Assembly: GCA_004554385.1 (NCBI GenBank)
Contig: SFMO01000167.1
Location: 1 to 64,000, forward strand
From: Ruminococcus flavefaciens
GTDB taxonomy: Bacteria; Bacillota; Clostridia; Oscillospirales; Ruminococcaceae
Reading direction: 5' to 3'
Length of the DNA stretch: 64,000 nt
Part shown: piece by piece, positions 32,799 to 40,815 of the stretch
Layout of the letters: the number at the start of each line of letters is the position of its first letter
How positions within the stretch are numbered: the stretch's first letter is position 1
Notes under the pieces: model-generated
The model's input: only the letters and a program-made list of their open reading frames with translations
Databases searched by the model: none
What the model was told of the DNA's origin: nothing
Program-made: the position numbers and the translations under genes

Positions 32799-34565
32799 AT
32801 GAAAAAGACATTCAAGCGCTTAACAGCATCAGTATTTTCAGCAGCTATCGCTGCTTCAGTAGGTATGGCTCACATCCCTGCTTCCTATGCGGCAGACGAT
32901 TTCTCCGTTACTGTCAACAACGCAGCAAACGATACAGCTACACATGAATACCTCGCATACCAGATATTCACAGGTACCGTTTCCGAGATAAACGGCACAA
33001 AACAGCTCACAGAGATACAGTGGGGCTCGGGTGTTAACAGCACAAGCCTTCTCAGTGCTCTCAAGGCAAGCACAAAGTTCGGCTCGACAAATCCCTTTGC
33101 TTCCTGCACTACAGCTGCAGAGGTAGCTCTGGCCGTTGAGAATTTCTCGGCAAACAGCGCCGAAGCAAATGCTTTCGCTGACATCGTAAGTGCAAACACT
33201 TCCGAAACAAGCTTCAATCTTACAAATGACAAGCTTCCCGGAGGCGCTTACTACTTCATAAAGGATACTATAAAAACAGCTCCTTCGTCAAATTCTCAGT
33301 ATGCATACTCAGATCATATCCTGAGAGCTATCACTGACATTGAGCCCGACGCTATCAATGCAAAGGCAAGCGTTCCTTCCCTTGACAAGAAGATCGGCAC
33401 AGACTTCGCAAGCGGCACAAAAACAAGCACAGCAAGCGTCGGCGACAAGGTGCCATTCGTATTGAAGTCTTCTGTCCCCGATATGACAAGCTACAATGAT
33501 TATTACTTCATTATCAACGATACTCTCGGCACCGGACTCACATTCAATGACGACGTTGCCATCACAGTAGGTTCATACACACTTACAAAGGGCACAGACT
33601 TTGATGTTATAACCTCAAACGTGGCTCCGTATACATTCAGGATCATGTTCAAGGACTTCTATGAGCATCTCTATCAGAATGATACTCCCGATAACCATGA
33701 TGATGACAATCAGCATGTGGGCGAGGATATAATCGTCAAGTACACAGCTACACTCAATGAACAGGCTGACCTTACTGCTTCAGGCAACCCAAATAAGGCA
33801 GACCTCACCTTCTCAAACAATCCGAACCATGAGTACAAGGGCGGAGACAAGCCTACAAGCGATGAGGAGACAGACAAGGACGTAATGGGCAAAACTCCCG
33901 AGTCCAATACAAAGACCTTCTCAACAGGCATCTCACTCAAGAAGATCAACGCAACTACAAAGGCTGTCCTTGAGGGCGCAAAGTTCCAGATAACAGGCGA
34001 AGGCGTAAAGGCAGTCATCATCAACAACGAGATTTTCAAAGAGGATACCACAGGTACATACTACATGCTGAAGGACGGCACCTTCACAGAGACTGCTTCT
34101 ACTTCCGCAACAGCTGATAAGTACGATTCAACTACCAAGAAGTACAAGAAGATCACTTCCGTGACCAAGGATACAGCTCCTGCTTCAGATTCTGTAAATC
34201 AGACAGGCTACACCGGCAGCAACGGCATCATTTCATTCTTAGGTCTCAAGGACGGCACATATACTATCAAAGAGCTTGAGGCTCCCGATGGATACAACAA
34301 GCTCAACGAAAACATCACAATAGTTATCTCAGCAGCTCTTGACGAAAATGCACAGACCTGCTCATGGACCGCAAAGAAGGGTTCAGATAACATCTCCTAC
34401 AAGAATAACGTATTCACATTCGATGTAGAGAACAACAAGGGACTTACTCTTCCAAGCACAGGCGGCGTTGGTACAACATTATTCTATGTTATCGGCGGAC
34501 TTCTGGTTGCAGGAGCACTGGTACTTCTCGTTGTAAAGAAGAGAATGAGCATAAGCGAAAAGTAA
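32799..34565 (+). CDS. Major pilin (LPXTG backbone subunit)
   Basis: 588 residues, ATG with AAAGGTG upstream. A signal peptide (cleavage near SYA-AD) precedes three predicted immunoglobulin-like pilin domains: an N-terminal domain (about 33-190), a D2-type isopeptide domain (about 195-375, starting SVPSLDKKIG) and a SpaA/Cna-B-like domain (about 385-540) with the E-box-like segment KELEAPDGYN. LPSTGG, a membrane helix and a basic tail follow. A canonical WxxxVxVYPK pilin motif is not present; the lysine of the SLDKK segment is the best candidate for polymerisation or for an isopeptide bond. The family builds covalent pili by sortase-linked Lys-Thr bonds. It precedes its class C sortase. Confidence 0.9.
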   Translation: MKKTFKRLTASVFSAAIAASVGMAHIPASYAADDFSVTVNNAANDTATHEYLAYQIFTGTVSEINGTKQLTEIQWGSGVNSTSLLSALKASTKFGSTNPFASCTTAAEVALAVENFSANSAEANAFADIVSANTSETSFNLTNDKLPGGAYYFIKDTIKTAPSSNSQYAYSDHILRAITDIEPDAINAKASVPSLDKKIGTDFASGTKTSTASVGDKVPFVLKSSVPDMTSYNDYYFIINDTLGTGLTFNDDVAITVGSYTLTKGTDFDVITSNVAPYTFRIMFKDFYEHLYQNDTPDNHDDDNQHVGEDIIVKYTATLNEQADLTASGNPNKADLTFSNNPNHEYKGGDKPTSDEETDKDVMGKTPESNTKTFSTGISLKKINATTKAVLEGAKFQITGEGVKAVIINNEIFKEDTTGTYYMLKDGTFTETASTSATADKYDSTTKKYKKITSVTKDTAPASDSVNQTGYTGSNGIISFLGLKDGTYTIKELEAPDGYNKLNENITIVISAALDENAQTCSWTAKKGSDNISYKNNVFTFDVENNKGLTLPSTGGVGTTLFYVIGGLLVAGALVLLVVKKRMSISEK

Positions 34566-34584
34566 TTTCCTAAATTCGCAGTAT

Positions 34585-34614
34585 TGCGGCGGTAAGGCAA
34601 TGTCCCCCGCCGCA
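34585..34614 (+). promoter_or_regulatory. GC-rich hairpin between major pilin and sortase
   Basis: An 8-bp stem TGCGGCGG/CCGCCGCA (34585-34592 and 34607-34614) with a 14-base loop and no T run lies in the gap after the pilin gene, just before the sortase ribosome site GGGAGG. It may protect the pilin mRNA 3' end or reduce sortase expression relative to pilin. Confidence 0.5.
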
Positions 34615-34637
34615 GATATTGCAGCAGGGAGGATCCG

Positions 34638-35471
34638 ATGAAAAAACATTTTTTCAGCATAGTAATTTTCATAATGTTTATCGTCGGATTGTCCGTACTG
34701 CTATATCCAGCAATAAGCGAGTATCTCAACTCAAAGCATGCCTCAAAGGTGATCTCGGAATATAACGAAATGCTCAGCGATTCATCAGATGACGAGCTTG
34801 ATGAGCTCTTCGCAAGGGCGGAGGATTACAACAAAAGACTCCGCGAAAATCCATCAGCGTTTTTTGATCCTTCCCTTGTGAGCGACTATGAGGACTGCCT
34901 CAACTTCACAGGCTCAGGTCTCATGGGATATATCGATATTGACAGGATCAATGTTGAGCTGCCCATTTACCACGGCATCGAAAAAACCGTTCTTCAGATC
35001 GGCGCAGGACATATGCCGGGCTCAAGCCTTCCCATAGGCGGTGATTCAACTCACTGCGTACTTTCGGGACACAGAGGACTCCCCAGCGCAAAGCTTTTCA
35101 CGGACCTTGACGAGATCGAGATCGGAGATACCTTCACAATAACCATACTCAACCGCTGCTTTACATATGAGGTCGATCAGATAAAGATAGTTCTTCCCGA
35201 GGAATTCGATGATCTTCGCACTGTTGAGGGGAAGGACTACTGCACTCTCCTGACCTGTACCCCATACGGCATAAATACCCACAGGCTGCTGGTCAGAGGA
35301 GTCCGCACCGATAATGCGGTAACAAAGAAGGCAGGGGTGTTCGTCAAGAATGAAGCATTCAGGATAGATCCCTTGATAGTAGCTCCCATAGCGGCTGTAC
35401 CGCTGCTAATCGTAATGTTCATACTGATCTTTATCAGTGACAAACGTCAGAAGAAAAGATCAAAAAAATAA
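34638..35471 (+). CDS. srtC: Class C sortase (pilus polymerase)
   Basis: 277 residues, ATG with GGGAGG 5 bases upstream. Two membrane helices (about 5-24 and 243-266) flank the extracellular catalytic domain. Active-site features are the histidine in VLSGHRG, the cysteine in TLLTCTPYG and the arginine in NTHRLLVRG. A DPS sequence before the catalytic domain (FFDPSL) fits the lid motif of class C enzymes, which blocks the active site until substrate arrives. Class C sortases polymerise pilins. The gene lies between the major and minor pilin genes. Confidence 0.92.
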   Translation: MKKHFFSIVIFIMFIVGLSVLLYPAISEYLNSKHASKVISEYNEMLSDSSDDELDELFARAEDYNKRLRENPSAFFDPSLVSDYEDCLNFTGSGLMGYIDIDRINVELPIYHGIEKTVLQIGAGHMPGSSLPIGGDSTHCVLSGHRGLPSAKLFTDLDEIEIGDTFTITILNRCFTYEVDQIKIVLPEEFDDLRTVEGKDYCTLLTCTPYGINTHRLLVRGVRTDNAVTKKAGVFVKNEAFRIDPLIVAPIAAVPLLIVMFILIFISDKRQKKRSKK

Positions 35472-35489
35472 ATAATGAAGGGTGATATG

Positions 35490-36542
35490 ATGACAGAAAA
35501 GAAAAAAATAATAACTTCTGCGATGCTGAGTATGATATGTGTTGTTATGCTATTATCTTCAGCCATACCATACAGATCCGCAGCATTGACCAATTCTTCC
35601 ATTAAGCTCATATGCGCTCAGGACGACGTAAAAGTCTCTGATATGAACTGGAAGATCTACAAGGTCGGTGAACGCAAAGACAACAGCTTTGCACTTACAG
35701 GTGAATACAGCAAGTACCCTGTAGATCTGTCCGATCTTGATACCGAGACAGCCCGCGGTGCCGCACAGGCACTGGAAAGCTTCATCATCGGCGACAAGCT
35801 TAATGCCGAAGCCGAGGGAGTAACCGACAGCAGCGGAACAGTAATATTTAACGGCCTTGAAAAAGGACTTTATCTTGCTGTTGCAAAGAGAGTAAGGCTC
35901 GAACCTTCCGTATATATGGCAACTCCCCTTCTTTTCGAGATAAAAGAGGACGGCTCAGCAGAGGAAGCCTTCCCGAAGATCTACAGCGTCATCACTCTTG
36001 ACGGAGAAGTTGGCAGCTACACTGTAAAGAAGGTATGGGTAGACAACGACGATTCATATATGGCTCGTCCGGTAAATGTCACTGTTGACCTCTTCAAGGA
36101 CGGCGAGCTTTATGACACTGTAGTGCTTGATGAATCCACTAACTGGGAACATCGCTGGAACACCCTCGACCTCGACTCGGAATGGCGTGTAGTTGAGAGA
36201 AATATCCCCGTAAAATACGCAGTTTACGTGGACTACAATTCAAAGCAGTTCCTTATAAAGAATTCCTATGCCCCCGATCTTATAATCGACGGAGGAAGCT
36301 ATTCAAAAACCACCACAACAACTTCTTCTGTAACAACTACGACGACTACAACGGCAAGGGGCTCGTCAACGACATCTTCAGCTTCAACCACTAAAAAAGC
36401 CGTCACTACCACAGCATCGTCCTCGGGACTTCCACAGACAGGACAGCTCTGGTGGCCTATAATCCCGCTTGTATTGGGCGGTATGGCTCTCATCTGCATA
36501 GGTCTGCTGCCAAAACAGAAGAACAAAGACGATGAGGGATAA
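35490..36542 (+). CDS. Minor pilin with Cna-B domain and LPXTG anchor
   Basis: 350 residues from the ATG at 35490; ATGs at 35475 and 35487 are in frame, but only the chosen one has suitable spacing after AAGGGTG. A signal peptide (cleavage near RSA-AL) is followed by an N-terminal pilin-like domain (about 35-175, with GTVIFNGLEKGLYL) and a Cna-B domain (about 180-265, YTVKKVWVDN, NWEHRWN). A Thr/Ser stalk (about 275-315), LPQTG, a membrane helix and a short tail complete it. Its size and its position next to the second sortase suggest the base pilin that anchors the fibre to peptidoglycan. The stop overlaps the next sortase start by 11 bases. Confidence 0.87.
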   Translation: MTEKKKIITSAMLSMICVVMLLSSAIPYRSAALTNSSIKLICAQDDVKVSDMNWKIYKVGERKDNSFALTGEYSKYPVDLSDLDTETARGAAQALESFIIGDKLNAEAEGVTDSSGTVIFNGLEKGLYLAVAKRVRLEPSVYMATPLLFEIKEDGSAEEAFPKIYSVITLDGEVGSYTVKKVWVDNDDSYMARPVNVTVDLFKDGELYDTVVLDESTNWEHRWNTLDLDSEWRVVERNIPVKYAVYVDYNSKQFLIKNSYAPDLIIDGGSYSKTTTTTSSVTTTTTTTARGSSTTSSASTTKKAVTTTASSSGLPQTGQLWWPIIPLVLGGMALICIGLLPKQKNKDDEG

Positions 36543-37167
36543 ATTCCGTAAAATCTGCATGATCGCAGGAGCAGCGCTGATATTCGCTGCTCTCTGCCTC
36601 TGTTTATACAACATATCTGAGGACAGGACTGCCGAAAAGCGTTCACAGGCTTCACTTTCCGAGCTTAGATCGCTCATCGGAAAAAAGCCGTCTGCTGAAC
36701 AGGCTTCCACCGACACAAGTGCGGAAAACGACCTTTTTGCTGAATATGAGGAGCCTACCGAAGCAGAAATGCCTACCATAGTCATTGACAATACAGGCTA
36801 CTGCGGATACCTGAGAATATCCGAGCTTGGTCTGGAGCTGCCCGTGATAAACGATTTCAGCTATGACGCGCTGGACATAGCTCCATGCAGATACAGCGGC
36901 AGTGCGGAAACGGACGATCTCGTCATCGCAGCCCATAACTTCAGCAGTCATTTCGGAAGGCTGGACAGGCTTTCGGACGGCTCTGAGATAATCTTTTTTG
37001 ACTGCGGCGGCAATGCGTACCCATATCATATCATCAGTATCGAAGAGATAAACGGCGGTGCTCCCGGGGAAATGCTCAGCAAGGACAATTCCCAGTGGGA
37101 TCTTACGCTTTTCACCTGCACTCTCAGCGGAAAAAGCAGGATAACCGTCCGTGCAAAACGATCATAA
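36532..37167 (+). CDS. Second sortase, probable cell-wall anchoring enzyme
   Basis: 211 residues, overlapping the minor pilin stop by 11 bases. A single N-terminal membrane helix (about 8-27) and a Ser/Glu-rich linker precede the catalytic domain. Histidine is in VIAAHNFSSHFG, cysteine in LTLFTCTLSG and arginine in KSRITVRAKR. There is no class C lid and no C-terminal helix. I do not assign a class; the sequence belongs to a small group common in clostridial pilus operons. It may attach the pilus base to the cell wall, while the class C enzyme polymerises. Last gene of the operon. Confidence 0.87.
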   Translation: MRDKFRKICMIAGAALIFAALCLCLYNISEDRTAEKRSQASLSELRSLIGKKPSAEQASTDTSAENDLFAEYEEPTEAEMPTIVIDNTGYCGYLRISELGLELPVINDFSYDALDIAPCRYSGSAETDDLVIAAHNFSSHFGRLDRLSDGSEIIFFDCGGNAYPYHIISIEEINGGAPGEMLSKDNSQWDLTLFTCTLSGKSRITVRAKRS

Positions 37168-37206
37168 AAAGGTTCTCACCGGCAAAATGTCAGTGAGAGC
37201 CTTTTC
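37167..37206 (+). terminator. Terminator of the pilus operon
   Basis: A 13-bp stem with one G-U pair (37167-37179 and 37193-37205) overlaps the sortase stop codon and is followed by a T-rich run. Confidence 0.88.
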
Positions 37207-37321
37207 TTTTTGTAAATATTCTACAAAAGTGCTGTATAACATATCGTGCAGATTATATAAACTTGCGAATAAATTCTGAATTTAAACAAAATATTTTCAA
37301 CCTTTTCTGTAATTTTGTGGG

Positions 37322-37350
37322 TTGTCTCTCAGGAAAATATGAGTTACAAT
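37322..37350 (+). promoter_or_regulatory. Promoter of the GH127 gene
   Basis: TTGTCT (37322-37327), 17 bases, TACAAT (37345-37350), 37 bases before the start codon. The word TTGTGGG directly upstream of the -35 box recurs in the same place at the promoter 50317-50345. Confidence 0.72.
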
Positions 37351-37386
37351 ATTGTTGGATATTAAAATTTAAAGGAGGAATTCCAT

Positions 37387-40300
37387 ATGTTATCAAAACT
37401 TCCCTCTCGTCTGACATCATTTGGAATTGCTGCTGCTATGATGTGTTCGTTCACAAACTTCCCGATAACAAGCATCTCCGCGGCAGAGGACGCAAAAATC
37501 CAGAATTTCAGCATCTCAGACGTGACCATGACTGACGCCTACAGCGTCAACGCATTCAACAAGGAGCTTGACTATCTCCTTGCATTCGACACCAACAGGC
37601 TCCTCGCAGGATTCCGTGAAAACGCTGGCCTCAACACCAACGGTGCAAAGCGCTACGGCGGCTGGGAAAACACCAACATCGCAGGTCACTCGGTAGGTCA
37701 CTATATGACTGCCATCGCGCAGGCATATCAGAATCCTTCCATTACCGAGGAACAGCGCTCGGCTCTGTACAAGAGAATGACCACCCTCATCGACGGTCTC
37801 AGACAGTGCCAGAAGAGCTCAAAGGGCAAACCGGGTCTTATCTGGGCTGCTTCCCACCCCAACGGCACAGGCGTTGAAGTTCAGTTTGACAACGTCGAAG
37901 CAGGCAAATCCAACATCATCAGTGAAGCCTGGGTGCCATGGTACACCATGCACAAGCTCATCGCAGGTATAGTTGATATCTACGATGCAACAGGCTATGC
38001 TACTGCAAAAGACTTAGGCTCTGACCTGGGAGACTGGGTATACAACCGCTGTAAGACCTGGAACGACCAGAAGCGCCGCACAGTGCTCTCTATCGAGTAC
38101 GGCGGAATGAACGACTGTATGTACGAGCTCTACCGCATAACAGGCAAAGACAACCACGCCGTAGCAGCTCACTACTTCGACGACACAAATCTCCATGAGC
38201 AGATACTCAAGGGCGGAGCTAACGTGCTCAACGGCAAACATGCCAATACCACCATCCCTAAGTTCCTCGGAGCTCTCAAGCGCTACACCGTAGCCCACGG
38301 CAAGACCATAAACGGCGAAAAGGTAGACGCTACACGCCAGCTCCAGTACGCTGAGGCTTTCTGGGATATGGTAATAAACCACCACACATATATCACAGGC
38401 GGAAACAGTGAGTGGGAGCACTTCGGTATGGACGACATTCTCGACAAGGAGCGTACAAACTGCAACTGCGAGACCTGTAACTCATACAATATGCTCAAGC
38501 TCAGCCGCGAGCTGTTCAAGATAACAGGCGACAGCAAATATATGGACTTCTATGAGAACACCTACTATAACTCGATCCTCTCCTCACAGAATCCGGAAAC
38601 AGGTATGACTACCTACTTCCAGCCTATGGCTACAGGCTACTTCAAGGTATACAGCTCACGCTTCGACCACTTCTGGTGCTGTACAGGAAGCGGTATGGAA
38701 AACTTCAGCAAGCTGGGCGACACTATCTATATGCACGGCGATAATACCCTGTATGTAAATATGTACCAGAGCTCTATCCTCAACTGGAAAGACAAGAATA
38801 TGAAGATAACTCAGGAGAGTACTATCCCAAGCGGCGATACCACAAAGTTCACTATCGACGGCAGCGGCGCTGTGGACTTCCGCTTCCGTATCCCTGACTG
38901 GAAGGCAGGCAATATGACTGTCAAGGTTGACGGCGAGAAGTACTCCTACAAGACCGTAAACGGCTATGCTCAGGTAACTGGCGACTTCAAGAAGGGCGAC
39001 GTTATCGAGCTGACTATCCCCGAAACTGTCAAGGCTTACTCACTCCCTGACAAGAATACGGTATACGGCTTCAAGTACGGTCCCATCGTACTCAGTGCAG
39101 AGCTTGGCAAGTCCAATATGACTACAGGCTCAACAGGTATGTGGGTAACGATACCAAAGGAGAAGGCAACTCCGTCAGAGAATATCCGCATCTCCGACAA
39201 CAGCACTACTGTCAATACCTTTATGACAGAGATAGCAGACCACCTCGTAAGAGACGGCAGCACCCTTAACTTCAAGCTCAAGGGCACTGACCATGACCTT
39301 ACCTTCTCTCCTCATTATTTACAGTATCAGCAGCGTTACGGCATCTACTGGAATTTCCAGAGCAGCAGCACAGCTGTTGACAGACCTGCACGTTCAAAGT
39401 CAACTGTTACAGATACTGTACAGCCCGGCTACGGACAGTATGAAAACGATAATCTCCACGATATGCAGGAGACAAATACTCAGGGCATCACCGACGACAG
39501 CACCTACCGTTATGCAAAGAGCGGCGGTTCATTCAGCTACAGAATGGCTGTTGACAAGGAAGCTGAGTACACACTGCTCACAGTAAAGTTCCGCAAGTCC
39601 GATAACGGCAAGTCCATCCGCATAGTTGTAGGCGATACAGTCCTCTACAGCGGAACTCTTGATTACAAGGGAAACAGCGACGTCTATGACGTAAAGCTCA
39701 TCGTTCCCCCTGAGGTCATGGACAAGAACGTAAAGGCTATCAATGCCGACGGCACTGACTATGACGTTCTCACTGTAACATTCTCATCCAACGATGACAA
39801 GGAGTCCGCAAAGGTCTGCGACTTCATCTACATGACAGCAGTCAAGCCCCTCTATGAATACGACAGCAGCATCGCTTACTTCGTTGACTGCGGCGACCAC
39901 AACACATACACACTCTCAGGCAAGGACAAGCTCGGCTACTACAACAGCCTTACTGAGCAGATATATGGTCCTGACGGTGTAACAGGCGCCGAGTGGGGAC
40001 TTATCGACGATACTACAGACCAGTATGACGGCAGCAAGAACAGCGCAGGCATCTATACTGCAAATACATGGTGTGACGAGAGAAATACAGGCGACGGCAG
40101 AGACAAGACCGCTTCATTCCGCTACACCAAGAACCAGTACGAAAACAATATCGACCGCCACCTTGACTACGGCTTTACTCTCCCCAACGGAAAGTACTCC
40201 GTAGAGATGTGCTTCAGCAATCCTTGGAACTGCTCCACATCTCCTACAGTTTACGCAAACTACGGCACGGACGACCAGAAGATAATCGCTGAGAACTGTG

Positions 40301-40770
40301 CAACCAACGGTTCAACAGTATCCAAGGGCGAGGTCACTGTCAAGAACGGCAAGCTCACAGTAAATATGCGCTCTGCTGACAAGGCTATCAACATCAACTA
40401 CATCATTATCCGCACCCTTGAGCAGGAGCCACTCCCAATAGCAACGACCACCATTGCCACAACAACAACGACTACGACAACTACCACCACAACTACAACG
40501 ACCACTACTGCACCTGCGCCAAAGGCTGACAAGCTCGGCGACGCAAACTGCGACGGTCAGATAGATATGTCAGACGTAGTTCTTATCATGCAGTATCTTG
40601 CAAATCCAAACAAGTATGCTCTCGGCGGCACAGACGCTAAGGCAATAACAGAACAGGGACTTGCAAACGCAGACGTTGATACAAGCAGCAATGGCGTTAC
40701 AGCAGGTGACGCTCTCCGTATACAGGAATATCTTCTCCACAAGATAGGCTCCTTTGAAGCTGCGGTATAA
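37387..40770 (+). CDS. Secreted GH127-like beta-L-arabinofuranosidase with dockerin
   Basis: 1,127 residues, ATG with AAAGGAGG 9 bases upstream; signal peptide cleaved near ISA-AE. Residues about 45-650 are the (alpha/alpha)6-barrel plus beta-sandwich of the GH127/GH146 type. The zinc and nucleophile cysteine sites are visible as NCNCETCNSYN and FWCCTGSGMEN. Two beta-sandwich modules follow: one at about 690-800 (YRYAKSGGSFSYRM) and a malectin-like one at about 835-1010 (YFVDCGDHN). A Thr linker leads to a type I dockerin (GDANCDGQIDMSD and ADVDTSSNGVTAGD). The enzyme is expected to release beta-linked L-arabinofuranose from hydroxyproline-rich glycoproteins or pectic arabinan, outside the cell on a scaffoldin. 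It has its own promoter and terminator. Confidence 0.9.
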   Translation: MLSKLPSRLTSFGIAAAMMCSFTNFPITSISAAEDAKIQNFSISDVTMTDAYSVNAFNKELDYLLAFDTNRLLAGFRENAGLNTNGAKRYGGWENTNIAGHSVGHYMTAIAQAYQNPSITEEQRSALYKRMTTLIDGLRQCQKSSKGKPGLIWAASHPNGTGVEVQFDNVEAGKSNIISEAWVPWYTMHKLIAGIVDIYDATGYATAKDLGSDLGDWVYNRCKTWNDQKRRTVLSIEYGGMNDCMYELYRITGKDNHAVAAHYFDDTNLHEQILKGGANVLNGKHANTTIPKFLGALKRYTVAHGKTINGEKVDATRQLQYAEAFWDMVINHHTYITGGNSEWEHFGMDDILDKERTNCNCETCNSYNMLKLSRELFKITGDSKYMDFYENTYYNSILSSQNPETGMTTYFQPMATGYFKVYSSRFDHFWCCTGSGMENFSKLGDTIYMHGDNTLYVNMYQSSILNWKDKNMKITQESTIPSGDTTKFTIDGSGAVDFRFRIPDWKAGNMTVKVDGEKYSYKTVNGYAQVTGDFKKGDVIELTIPETVKAYSLPDKNTVYGFKYGPIVLSAELGKSNMTTGSTGMWVTIPKEKATPSENIRISDNSTTVNTFMTEIADHLVRDGSTLNFKLKGTDHDLTFSPHYLQYQQRYGIYWNFQSSSTAVDRPARSKSTVTDTVQPGYGQYENDNLHDMQETNTQGITDDSTYRYAKSGGSFSYRMAVDKEAEYTLLTVKFRKSDNGKSIRIVVGDTVLYSGTLDYKGNSDVYDVKLIVPPEVMDKNVKAINADGTDYDVLTVTFSSNDDKESAKVCDFIYMTAVKPLYEYDSSIAYFVDCGDHNTYTLSGKDKLGYYNSLTEQIYGPDGVTGAEWGLIDDTTDQYDGSKNSAGIYTANTWCDERNTGDGRDKTASFRYTKNQYENNIDRHLDYGFTLPNGKYSVEMCFSNPWNCSTSPTVYANYGTDDQKIIAENCATNGSTVSKGEVTVKNGKLTVNMRSADKAININYIIIRTLEQEPLPIATTTIATTTTTTTTTTTTTTTTTAPAPKADKLGDANCDGQIDMSDVVLIMQYLANPNKYALGGTDAKAITEQGLANADVDTSSNGVTAGDALRIQEYLLHKIGSFEAAV

Positions 40771-40783
40771 CAAAATAATAACA

Positions 40784-40813
40784 AAAAGGGAAGCATTTAT
40801 ATGCTTCCCTTTT
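40784..40813. terminator. Bidirectional terminator
   Basis: A 13-bp perfect stem (40784-40796 and 40801-40813) with a 4-base loop and A/T runs on both sides separates the convergent GH127 and CotH genes. Confidence 0.92.
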
Positions 40814-40815
40814 CT

